From positions 62,001 to 126,000 of the forward strand of contig NZ_BMPE01000004.1 in assembly GCF_014647435.1 (NCBI RefSeq): a stretch of 64,000 nucleotides of DNA, given 5' to 3'. A program made the translations under genes and the position numbers. The stretch is from Deinococcus radiotolerans (GTDB lineage Bacteria > Deinococcota > Deinococci > Deinococcales > Deinococcaceae). Below are positions 1 through 8,725 of the stretch, piece by piece. Positions within the stretch are counted from its first letter, which is position 1. Every line of letters begins with the position of its first letter. Under the pieces are notes generated by a model. It saw only the letters and a list, made by a program, of their open reading frames with translations, ran no database searches and was not told the DNA's origin.

Positions 1-511
1 CCGGCCCAGCGGCGCGCGCGTCCGCAAGAGCCTGTTCGACCTGCTGGCCGCCCGAGCGCCCGCCGGACGCTACCCGGAGTTCATTGATCTGCACGGCGGG
101 AGCGGCGCGATCGGGCTGGAGGCCGCCAGCCGTGGGTACCGCGTGACGCTGGTCGAGAAGGACGTGCGGGCTGTGCGGGCGCTGGAGGCGAACGCCCGAT
201 CGCTGGACCTGCGGGTGCGGATCGTCAAGGGGGACGCCGGGGCGCTGCTGAAACGCCTGGGGCAGTTCGACGTGGTGTTCAGCGACCCGCCGTACGAAGC
301 AGACATCCCGAAACTGACCGCTCAGATCCTCGCCAGTGGTGTCCTCGCGCCCGGCGGGCTGCTGGTGTGCCAGCACCCGGACCGGCTGCACCTGCCCGGG
401 CACGCGGGCTTCACGCGGGAGGAACGCGAGTACGGCAGCAATACCCTCACGCTGTACTGGCAGGGCGAGGCGGCGACTGACGACGTGCCCGATGACGGCG
501 AAATCGGGTAA
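1..511 (+). CDS. rsmD: RsmD-type 16S rRNA guanine-N2 methyltransferase (5' truncated)
   Basis: Partial gene: reading frame is open from base 2, so the N-terminus lies left of the window; 169 residues are visible. It has the SAM-binding motif I (DLHGGSGAIGLEAASRG, near residues 32-48) and the catalytic motif SDPPYE, the pair typical of RsmD, which methylates G966 of 16S rRNA during 30S assembly. The C-terminal half matches the usual family length. coaD starts 12 bases downstream on the same strand, the common rsmD-coaD pairing, so co-transcription is likely. The family call is firm; the exact methylated base is inferred from the family. Confidence 0.9.
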   Translation, partial: RPSGARVRKSLFDLLAARAPAGRYPEFIDLHGGSGAIGLEAASRGYRVTLVEKDVRAVRALEANARSLDLRVRIVKGDAGALLKRLGQFDVVFSDPPYEADIPKLTAQILASGVLAPGGLLVCQHPDRLHLPGHAGFTREEREYGSNTLTLYWQGEAATDDVPDDGEIG

Positions 512-1054
<543 letters not shown>

Positions 1055-1064
1055 AGCCAAAGAC

Positions 1065-1098
1065 CGCGCCGCCCCCAGCCTGAACCGGGGGCGGCGCG
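1065..1098. terminator. Bidirectional hairpin terminator between coaD and metK
   Basis: A perfect 12-bp inverted repeat (CGCGCCGCCCCC / GGGGGCGGCGCG) with a 10-nt loop sits between the convergent stop codons of coaD and metK. There is no long T-run on either side, so termination is inferred from position and stem strength. Confidence 0.7.
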
Positions 1099-1112
1099 TC
1101 TCCGTGGATGGG

Positions 1113-2327
<1,215 letters not shown>

Positions 2328-2342
2328 GTTGGCTCCTTGCGT

Positions 2343-2393
<51 letters not shown>

Positions 2394-2527
2394 TGCACGG
2401 CTCCCAGCGCCGGGATAGGCGCGCAGTTGCACCCCGCAGGGTACCGCAGGCCGCGGAAGGGAAACAGGGGCGAAGGCCACCGCTGTCCAGCCTGCTGCGG
2501 CCGTGCGGGGCAACTGTGGGGGCGGAG

Positions 2528-2549
2528 CTGACATTCGCCTGACCTGAGC
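2528..2549 (+). promoter_or_regulatory. Pho-box-like direct repeat before phoB
   Basis: Two adjoining 11-base units, CTGACATTCGC and CTGACCTGAGC, put CTGAC at an exact 11-base period. Response regulators of the PhoB family bind such 11-bp direct repeats in place of a -35 box. A possible -10 (TTAAGAAT) begins three bases later and phoB starts at 2567. The same arrangement occurs before phoU at 4369-4390. Autoregulation is inferred. Confidence 0.5.
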
Positions 2550-2566
2550 CTTAAGAATGAAGGGAC

Positions 2567-3256
2567 ATGAGCCACGTCGTTGTCATCGAGGACGAGGGGA
2601 CCGTCAGAGACGTCCTGCGCTTTCACCTGGAGCGGGCCGGGCTGCGGGTCACCGCCCTGGAGTCCGTGACCGGCGCGTTCGACGTACTGCCCGGCGCGGA
2701 CGCGCTGGTGCTGGACTGGATGCTGCCCGGCGAGAGCGGCCTGAGCTTCCTGCGCCGCCTGCGGGCCGACGCAGAACTGCGCCGCATGCCGGTGCTGATG
2801 CTCACCGCCCGCGCCGCCGAGGCCGAGCGGGTCGAGGGCCTGGAGTCCGGCGCGGACGACTACCTGACCAAGCCGTTTTCCGCCGCGGAACTCGTGGCGC
2901 GGGTGCGGGCGCTGCTGCGCCGCACGCAGCCGGACGTGCCCGCCGTCCTGAGCAACGGCCCCCTGAGCGTGGACGTGGGCGCCGCCGAGGCGCGCGTGGG
3001 TGGACGGCGCATGAACCTCACGCGGCGTGAGTTCGACCTGCTGGCGTTCATGACGCAGCACGTGGGGCGCGTCTATACCCGCACGGAACTGCTCGACCGG
3101 GTGTGGGGCGCGGACTTTCTGGGCGGCGAGCGCACCGTGGACCAGCACGTCACGCAGCTGCGCGCCCACCTGGGGGACGACCCGGGTAAACCCGGCTTCC
3201 TGGAGACGGTGCGCGGCAAGGGGTACCGCATGCGTCCCTGGGCGGACGGCGCGTGA
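2567..3256 (+). CDS. phoB: OmpR/PhoB-family response regulator
   Basis: 229 residues. Receiver domain (about 1-115) with acidic pocket E8/D9, phospho-acceptor Asp50 in [11 protein letters not shown] and the lysine in YLTKPF; winged-helix DNA-binding domain (about 130-225) with the recognition region [16 protein letters not shown] and the GKGYRM wing. The stop overlaps the GTG of the next gene (GTGA), so kinase and regulator are translationally coupled. The pairing with phoU points to phosphate control, although no pst transporter genes are in the window. The direct repeat at 2528-2549 suggests it regulates itself. Confidence 0.88.
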   Translation: MSHVVVIEDEGTVRDVLRFHLERAGLRVTALESVTGAFDVLPGADALVLDWMLPGESGLSFLRRLRADAELRRMPVLMLTARAAEAERVEGLESGADDYLTKPFSAAELVARVRALLRRTQPDVPAVLSNGPLSVDVGAAEARVGGRRMNLTRREFDLLAFMTQHVGRVYTRTELLDRVWGADFLGGERTVDQHVTQLRAHLGDDPGKPGFLETVRGKGYRMRPWADGA

Positions 3257-4221
3257 CGTCTCCGGAGGCCACCGGCCGCACGGTGGGCGCGTCTGATCAC
3301 TGGATCGACGCGCTGCCTCAGGCGGTCCTGCTGACGCACACGGGGCTGGTCACGCGCGTGAACGCCGCTGCTGCGCGGCTGTGGGGCGTGCCGCAGGAGC
3401 GCGCCTCGGGCCGCCCGGTGCTGGAGGTCGTGCGCCGCCACACCCTGGAAACCCTGCTCGAACGCGGCGGGGAGCTGGAACTGGAGGTCACGGGCCGCAC
3501 GCTGCGCTGCACCGCCACCCGCGACGGCCTGCACGGCGCGCTGATCGTGGAGGACGTCACCGAGCACCGCCGCCGCGAGGCGGAGCTGCGCGAGGCGACC
3601 GCTGTGCTCTCGCACGAGTTCCGCACGCCGGTTGCGGCGCTGCGCGGCGTGCTGGAGGCCCTGGAGTACGACATGCCCCGCGACCTGGCGCAGAATTTCG
3701 TGCGGCAGGGCCTTCAGGAGACCGAGCGCCTGGCGCGGCTGGCCGAGGACCTCGCCGTGGGCTTCCGGCCCACCCGCGCCCGCACCCTGCCGCTGGCCGA
3801 GGCCTTCGTCCGGGCCGAGCGGCTGCTCTCGGGCGACCTGAACGCCCGCCGGGCCAGCGTCACGTTCGGGCAGGATCACCTCGTGCGGGCCGATCCGGAC
3901 AAGCTGCTGCAGGTGCTGCTGAACCTCATCGAGAACGCCCTGAAGTACGGCCCGCCCGCAGGGCAGGTCGAGGTGCAGACTCATGAACGCGGCACCTGGA
4001 TCGAGGTGAGTGTCCTCGACCGGGGCACGCCCATTCCCGACACGGAGAGCCTCTTCAAGGCGCACACGCGGGGCCGCGCCGCGACCGGGCAGGGCAGCGG
4101 CATGGGCCTGTACATCGTCCGGAGCATCGTGCACGGCTGGGGTGGGCAGGCCTGGGCCGAGCGGCGCGGCGACGCGAACGCCTTCTGCTTCACCCTGCCG
4201 GGCGTGGGCGGCATCGGCTGA
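3253..4221 (+). CDS. phoR: PAS-domain sensor histidine kinase (PhoR-like, soluble)
   Basis: 322 residues, GTG start overlapping the phoB stop. Order: PAS-like sensory domain (about 15-105), HisKA dimerisation domain with the phosphorylated histidine at His121 (LSHEFRTP), then the ATPase domain with the N-box NLIENALKYGPP and a G-box GSGMGLYIVRS. It should phosphorylate the adjacent response regulator. Unlike E. coli PhoR it has no hydrophobic membrane segment, so it appears cytosolic and would need to read its signal from a soluble or membrane partner. Symbol given by operon context. Confidence 0.82.
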   Translation: MTSPEATGRTVGASDHWIDALPQAVLLTHTGLVTRVNAAAARLWGVPQERASGRPVLEVVRRHTLETLLERGGELELEVTGRTLRCTATRDGLHGALIVEDVTEHRRREAELREATAVLSHEFRTPVAALRGVLEALEYDMPRDLAQNFVRQGLQETERLARLAEDLAVGFRPTRARTLPLAEAFVRAERLLSGDLNARRASVTFGQDHLVRADPDKLLQVLLNLIENALKYGPPAGQVEVQTHERGTWIEVSVLDRGTPIPDTESLFKAHTRGRAATGQGSGMGLYIVRSIVHGWGGQAWAERRGDANAFCFTLPGVGGIG

Positions 4222-4225
4222 CGGT

Positions 4226-4269
4226 GGTCCGGGGGCGTGAAGGTGCCGTGCCTGAAAGTCCCCCGGACC
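4226..4269. terminator. Long-loop hairpin after phoR
   Basis: GGTCCGGGGG at 4226-4235 pairs perfectly with CCCCCGGACC at 4260-4269 across a 24-nt loop. It lies directly behind the phoR stop, so it may end the phoBR transcript. The following bases (gagcggagcgag...) look like a short low-complexity intergenic element; whether it is a dispersed repeat cannot be judged from one window. Confidence 0.5.
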
Positions 4270-4368
4270 CGAGCGGAGCGAGAAACCGACCAGAACAGGC
4301 GAGTGAAGTGGAGGGGATGGGCGTACCGTCCGCCCGTCACCGCAGCGGAAAGCGCCTGCCCCCGCCAG

Positions 4369-4390
4369 CTGACCATTCCCTGACACTCCC
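4369..4390 (+). promoter_or_regulatory. Pho-box-like direct repeat before phoU
   Basis: Adjoining 11-base units CTGACCATTCC and CTGACACTCCC repeat CTGAC with an 11-base period, as before phoB. A possible -10 (TACGTT, 4407-4412) follows by 16 bases, and the phoU ATG at 4429 has AGGAG just upstream. This fits a response-regulator operator replacing the -35 box. Confidence 0.5.
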
Positions 4391-4428
4391 GCGCGGCGCG
4401 GGGTGCTACGTTCAACACAGGAGTCCCC

Positions 4429-5073
4429 ATGCGTGAAGCCCTCGAAAACGACCTGCGTGCCGTCCTGAACGGCGCACTGAACATGCTCGGCACTGTCGAG
4501 CGCATGCTGCCGGTGGCGGGGGACGTCCTGCTGCGCGAGAACGTCGAACGCCTCGCGGAGGTCAAGGCCCTCGACCGCGAGGTGGACGCCCAGGAAGCCC
4601 AGATCGAGGCCGAGTGCCTGCGCATCATCGCGCTGCACCAGCCGGTCGCGCGGGATCTGCGGATGGTCGCCCTGATCCTCAAGAGCCTCAGCGACATCGA
4701 GCGCATGGGTGACTACGTCGTGCACGTTGCCGAGGACGGCGCGGAACTCGCGCAGGCGCCCGCCCTGAAACGCTACGTGAACCTCTCGCGGATGCTTGAC
4801 CGGCTGGGCGAGATGAGCCAGAACCTCCGCACCGCCATCGCCGACCGTGACGTGGCGCGCGCCGAGGCGACCGTGCAGATGGACGACGAGGTGGACGACC
4901 TGTACGAGCAGATCCAGCGTGAACTCGTGACGTACATGCTCGAGGACCCCCGCAACATCAGCAAGGCGCTGATGCTCATGCGGGTGGGCCGCAGCCTGGA
5001 GCGCGTCGGGGACCACATGGAGAACATCTCCGAACGCGTCCGCTACTGGGTGACCGGCCAGCGCGAAGGCTGA
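4429..5073 (+). CDS. phoU: Phosphate signalling protein PhoU
   Basis: 214 residues made of two three-helix PhoU repeats. Each repeat carries its metal-binding signature: [18 protein letters not shown] near residues 85-102 and [18 protein letters not shown] near 185-202. PhoU links the Pst phosphate transporter to the PhoR kinase and damps the response when phosphate is plentiful. It has AGGAG before the ATG and its own control region at 4369-4390. The absence of pst genes beside it suggests those are elsewhere in the genome. Confidence 0.93.
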   Translation: MREALENDLRAVLNGALNMLGTVERMLPVAGDVLLRENVERLAEVKALDREVDAQEAQIEAECLRIIALHQPVARDLRMVALILKSLSDIERMGDYVVHVAEDGAELAQAPALKRYVNLSRMLDRLGEMSQNLRTAIADRDVARAEATVQMDDEVDDLYEQIQRELVTYMLEDPRNISKALMLMRVGRSLERVGDHMENISERVRYWVTGQREG

Positions 5074-5138
5074 CACGAGAAGAAGCGGCACCGCCCTGCC
5101 AGAAACGGAGGGTGGTTTTTTACGCCTATCCTGTACCC

Positions 5139-6374
5139 GTGAGAACGGCTGATGAGCGTCCGTGCGTGCTGGTGATCGTGGGGGGGAGCATGGCGGCGGT
5201 GAAGGCCCCGTCGGTGCTGCGCCGGTTGCGGGAACGTGGCGCGCAGGTGCGGGTGATCGCGACCCGCGCGGCGCTGGCGTTCATCACGGAGTTGAGCCTG
5301 AGCACGGCGGCGGACGGTGCGGTGGGCACGGACGCGCACTGGTTCGAGGCGCGGCCGGACGCGCTGCACCTCACGCACGCGCGGGTGGACGCGGCGGTGG
5401 TGGTGGGCGCGTCGGCGGAGTTGCTGGCGGGGGCGGCGCACGGGCACGCGGGGGATCTGGCGCTGGCGACGCTCCTGAGCGTGCGCGGGCCGGTGTTGTG
5501 GGTGCCCGCGATGAACGAGCTGATGTGGACGCACCCGGCGGTGCAGGCGAACGCGGAAACGCTGCGTGGCTGGGGGCACCGGTTCCTGGGGCCGGAGGTG
5601 GGGGCGTTCGGCACGCGCGGCGAGGGGCGCGGCGTGGGCCGCATGAGCGAACCGGACGACATCGCGGACGCGACACTGGCGCTGCTGAAGAAGGGGGACG
5701 CCTCCCCTGCCCCGCTGAGGGATCTGGCGGGCGTGCGGGTGGTCGTGTCGGCCGGGCCGACGCGGGAGTACCTGGATCCGGTGCGGTTCATCAGCAACCC
5801 GTCGAGCGGGAAGATGGGCTTCGCGGTGGCGGAGGCTGCCCGGGACCGGGGCGCGGACGTGACGCTCGTGACCGGCCCGGTGACCCTGCCGGACCCGGCA
5901 GGCGTACGCGTGGTGCGGATCGAGTCGGCGCTGGAACTGCGGGACGCCGTGGTGGACGCGTCGCGGGACGCAGGGATCGTGGTGATGACGGCGGCGGTCG
6001 CGGATTACCGCGCGGCCACGCAGAGCGGCGAAAAGCAGGCGAAGGTGGCGGGCGACGTGACGGTTCACCTGACGCCGAACCCGGACATCCTGGCGGAACT
6101 GGGCCGCGAGAAGGATGACCGGGTGCTGGTGGGCTTCGCCATGGAGACGCACGCCGGGGTGGAACGCGCGGCGGGCAAGGCGCAACGGAAGAACGCGGAT
6201 TTCATCCTGCTGAACTACCCGACGCGGGAGGGCACGGCATTCGGCGGGGACGACAATCAGGTGACACTGGTGCGCGCCGACGGCTCGCATGAGGACTGGC
6301 CGCGCGTGAGCAAGCGCGAGGTGGCCGAGCGGCTGCTGACCGAGGCGGCGCGGCTGCTGCCCCGTCAGGGCTGA
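5139..6374 (+). CDS. coaBC: Bifunctional phosphopantothenoylcysteine decarboxylase / phosphopantothenate-cysteine ligase
   Basis: 411 residues. The N-terminal flavin domain (CoaC) shows GGSMAAVK and the substrate-clamp motif PAMNELMW; the C-terminal domain (CoaB) shows [23 protein letters not shown]. Together they make 4'-phosphopantetheine from 4'-phosphopantothenate. Start: GTG at 5139 lies six bases behind a TATCCT -10 box (5127-5132), a leaderless start; an earlier GTG at 5112 is possible. Odd: the cysteine normally found just before GRM in the CoaC flap is missing (sequence [10 protein letters not shown]), and the PASANT-type motif reads GASAEL, so the decarboxylase half is divergent. 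Confidence 0.85.
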   Translation: MRTADERPCVLVIVGGSMAAVKAPSVLRRLRERGAQVRVIATRAALAFITELSLSTAADGAVGTDAHWFEARPDALHLTHARVDAAVVVGASAELLAGAAHGHAGDLALATLLSVRGPVLWVPAMNELMWTHPAVQANAETLRGWGHRFLGPEVGAFGTRGEGRGVGRMSEPDDIADATLALLKKGDASPAPLRDLAGVRVVVSAGPTREYLDPVRFISNPSSGKMGFAVAEAARDRGADVTLVTGPVTLPDPAGVRVVRIESALELRDAVVDASRDAGIVVMTAAVADYRAATQSGEKQAKVAGDVTVHLTPNPDILAELGREKDDRVLVGFAMETHAGVERAAGKAQRKNADFILLNYPTREGTAFGGDDNQVTLVRADGSHEDWPRVSKREVAERLLTEAARLLPRQG

Positions 6375-6404
6375 GCGGGGTTCTGCCCGGCGGGACGCCC
6401 GTCA

Positions 6405-6433
6405 TTGAATTATGCAGTGCATATGCATATGCT
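6405..6433 (+). promoter_or_regulatory. argR promoter with palindromic operator in the spacer
   Basis: -35 TTGAAT (6405-6410), a 17-base spacer and -10 TATGCT (6428-6433) lead to a start at about 6440, making argR leaderless. The spacer holds a perfect 13-base palindrome TATGCAGTGCATA (6411-6423), overlapped by TGCATATGCA (6418-6427). Inferred ArgR autoregulatory site (ARG-box role); it is not the E. coli consensus. Confidence 0.65.
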
Positions 6434-6440
6434 GTGTGGA

Positions 6441-6911
6441 ATGGCGGGAACGCTCAGTAAGGAACAACGTCAGAAACGCATTCAGGACATCATCGCCCGC
6501 GACAGTGTCAGCACCCAGGGGGAACTCGTCGAGCGCCTCCAGGCCGAGGGCATCCGCGTCACGCAGGCCACCGTCAGCCGCGACATCAACGAGCTGCGGC
6601 TGGTGCGCCTCCCGGTCGGCAAGGGCCGCCACCGCTACGCCCTGGCGCAGACCGCCGGGCACGTGGGCGCGCAGGAGGAACTCGCGCGGCTCTTCCAGAA
6701 CTTCGTGCACGACATCGACCGGGGCGAGAACATGCTCGTGATCCGCACCACGGACGGGCACGCGACCGGCGTGGCGCTGGTGCTCGACCGGGTGCGCCGC
6801 GACGACATCATCGGGACCCTGGCGGGCGAGGACACGATCTTCGTGGTGGCGCGCACCACGGCGGACGCGGAGAACATCATGGAGGAGTTCCACGCCATGA
6901 TGCTGGGCTGA
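6441..6911 (+). CDS. argR: Arginine repressor ArgR
   Basis: 156 residues from ATG 6441. N-terminal winged helix (about 5-70) with the ArgR signature [20 protein letters not shown]-terminal hexamerisation and arginine-binding domain with [16 protein letters not shown] and [13 protein letters not shown]. It controls arginine synthesis and breakdown genes, none of which lie nearby. In-frame ATGs at 6405 and 6423 are rejected because they lie inside the promoter. The HD hydrolase starts five bases after its stop, so the two are probably one operon. Confidence 0.93.
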   Translation: MAGTLSKEQRQKRIQDIIARDSVSTQGELVERLQAEGIRVTQATVSRDINELRLVRLPVGKGRHRYALAQTAGHVGAQEELARLFQNFVHDIDRGENMLVIRTTDGHATGVALVLDRVRRDDIIGTLAGEDTIFVVARTTADAENIMEEFHAMMLG

Positions 6912-6915
6912 AGCC

Positions 6916-7485
6916 ATGACGAACGAACAGGCCCTGCTGACCGCCGTCGAGGCGTTCGCGGGGACGTTCTACGCCGGGCCGGGCCGCGCGTACCACAATG
7001 CCGCGCACGTGCGGGCGCTGCTGGACGCGCTGGCCACGCGGGGCGTGCTGACGCCCGCGCTGGCGCTGGCCGCGTGGGGCCATGACCTGATCTACGATCC
7101 GCGCGCGGCGGACAACGAGGCGCGCAGCGCGGACGTGTTCGGGGACTGGCTGGCCGCGCAGGGGGCGCCCACTGACCTTCAGGCGGAGGTGCGGGCGCTG
7201 ATCCTCGCCACCCGGCACACTGCGCCGCCGACCACGCGGGCGGAGGCGCTGTTCGTGGACGCCGACCTGAGTGTCCTGGGGGCCGATGCTGCCACGTTCG
7301 ACGCGTACGACCGGGCCATCCGCGCGGAGTACGCGCACGTGCCCGAGGCTGCGTACCGCGCCGGGCGGGCGGCGGTCCTGCGGGGCTTCCTGAACCGCGA
7401 GCGGCTGTACCTCACGCCGGAGTTCGCGGGGCTGGAGCCTCAGGCGCGGGTCAATCTGGCTCGGGCGCTGGCTCGGCTGCGCTGA
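6916..7485 (+). CDS. HD-domain phosphohydrolase family protein
   Basis: 189 residues. The HD metal-binding pattern is visible: YHNAAHV near residue 30, WGHDLIYD near 55-62, and a late Asp in [10 protein letters not shown]. The family hydrolyses phosphomonoesters or nucleotides, but this clade's substrate is unknown. It follows argR by four bases (operon). Its 3' end overlaps the convergent CoA-transferase gene by 35 bases, so the two messages would be complementary at their tails. Confidence 0.75.
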   Translation: MTNEQALLTAVEAFAGTFYAGPGRAYHNAAHVRALLDALATRGVLTPALALAAWGHDLIYDPRAADNEARSADVFGDWLAAQGAPTDLQAEVRALILATRHTAPPTTRAEALFVDADLSVLGADAATFDAYDRAIRAEYAHVPEAAYRAGRAAVLRGFLNRERLYLTPEFAGLEPQARVNLARALARLR

Positions 7486-8653
7486 TCTCGGGACTGAATC
7501 CCAGTTCCGCCAGCACTTCGGCAGTGTGCTGCCCCGCCGTGGGGGGCGCGCGGCGCACCGGGAGGGCCTCCCCGCCGAAGCGCCAGGGGGGGCTGGTGAC
7601 GGTCGTCTCGCCCAGGGTGGGGTGCGGGACGGGCACGGCGACGCCGCGCGCCTGCACGTGCGGGTCGCTGAAGACGTCGGCCAGGTCGTTCACGGGGCCG
7701 CAGGGGACGCCCGCCACCTCCAGGCGGGTCATGAGGTCGGCGCGGGTGTGGCGGGCCAGTGCGGGCAGCAGGAGGAGATCGAGCTCGGCGCGGTGGGTGA
7801 CGCGGCCCTCGTTCGTGGCGAAGCGGGCGTCCGCGCTCAGATTCGGGTCGTCCAGCGCCGCGCAGAAGCGCCGCCACAGCGCGTCGTTCCCCACGGCGAT
7901 GTTCACGAATCCGTCCGCGCAGGGGAAGGTGCCGTACGGGACGATGGACCGGTGATCGTTCCCGGTGGGCACGGGGACCTCCCCGGTGGCGAGGTAGCGG
8001 CCCACCTGCGAGGAGCCCAGCGCGATCACACTTTCTAGGAGGTTCACGTCCACCCGCGCGCCGCGTCCGGTGCGTTCGCGGGCGTACAGCGCCGCGAGGA
8101 TCGCCTGGGTGATCAGGGCGCCGCTGTACACGTCCGCGACCGCCACGCCGACCCGCAGGGGTTCGCGGCCGGCCTCGCCGTTGTAGCTCATGAGGCCGCC
8201 CATGCCCTGCGCGATGACGTCGTACCCGGCGCGGTCGCGGTACGGGCCGCTCAGGCCGAAGCCGGTGATGCTCGCGTAGATCAGGCGGGGGTACGCGGCG
8301 TGCAGGGCCTCCCAGCCCAGACCCAGGCGCTCCAGGGTGCCGGGCCGGAAGTTCTCGACGAGCACGTCACTGCCCGCAATCAGGCGGCGGGCGGCCTCCA
8401 GCCCCTCCCCGGTCTTGAGGTCCAGGGTGACGCTGCGCTTGTTGCGGTTCACGCTCAGGAAGTAGCTGCTCTCCCGGCCGCCCGCTCCTGTCTGGAAGGG
8501 TGGGCCCCAGGCGCGGGTGTCGTCCCCGCCGGGCGGCTCGACCTTGATCACGTCGGCGCCCAGATCGCCGAGCAGCATGGTGCACAGCGGGCCGGTCAGG
8601 ACGCGGGTGAAGTCCGCGACGCGCACGCCACTCAGGGGCAGGTCTGGGGTCAT
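7451..8653 (-). CDS. Class III (CaiB/BaiF-type) CoA-transferase
   Basis: 400 residues. Begins with the family's GVRVADFTRVLTGP, has the NRNKRSVTLDLK and VLVENFRPGTLERLGLG blocks, and the catalytic aspartate is in AVADVYSGALITQAIL, matching the nucleophile of formyl-CoA transferase. Moves CoA between acyl acids, with the substrate undetermined. Likely -10 TAGCAT lies eight bases before the ATG. It is divergent from the molybdenum hydroxylase gene; a shared catabolic role is only a guess. Confidence 0.87.
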   Translation of the reverse strand: MTPDLPLSGVRVADFTRVLTGPLCTMLLGDLGADVIKVEPPGGDDTRAWGPPFQTGAGGRESSYFLSVNRNKRSVTLDLKTGEGLEAARRLIAGSDVLVENFRPGTLERLGLGWEALHAAYPRLIYASITGFGLSGPYRDRAGYDVIAQGMGGLMSYNGEAGREPLRVGVAVADVYSGALITQAILAALYARERTGRGARVDVNLLESVIALGSSQVGRYLATGEVPVPTGNDHRSIVPYGTFPCADGFVNIAVGNDALWRRFCAALDDPNLSADARFATNEGRVTHRAELDLLLLPALARHTRADLMTRLEVAGVPCGPVNDLADVFSDPHVQARGVAVPVPHPTLGETTVTSPPWRFGGEALPVRRAPPTAGQHTAEVLAELGFSPEISAAEPAPEPD

Positions 8654-8725
8654 GTATGTGGATGCTAGCGCGGGCGTACACTGCCAGGGTCATTCATTCG
8701 TTCTTGTCCCCTGGAGGTTTCACCC

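Noticed and set aside
5112..5138. Earlier GTG start for coaBC
   Set aside because: It would place the TATCCT -10 box inside the gene; the GTG at 5139 fits the leaderless spacing used by neighbours.
6916..7485. Overlap of the HD hydrolase and CoA-transferase 3' ends as a frameshift or error
   Set aside because: Both frames keep family motifs and normal lengths to their stops; the 35-base convergent overlap needs no error.
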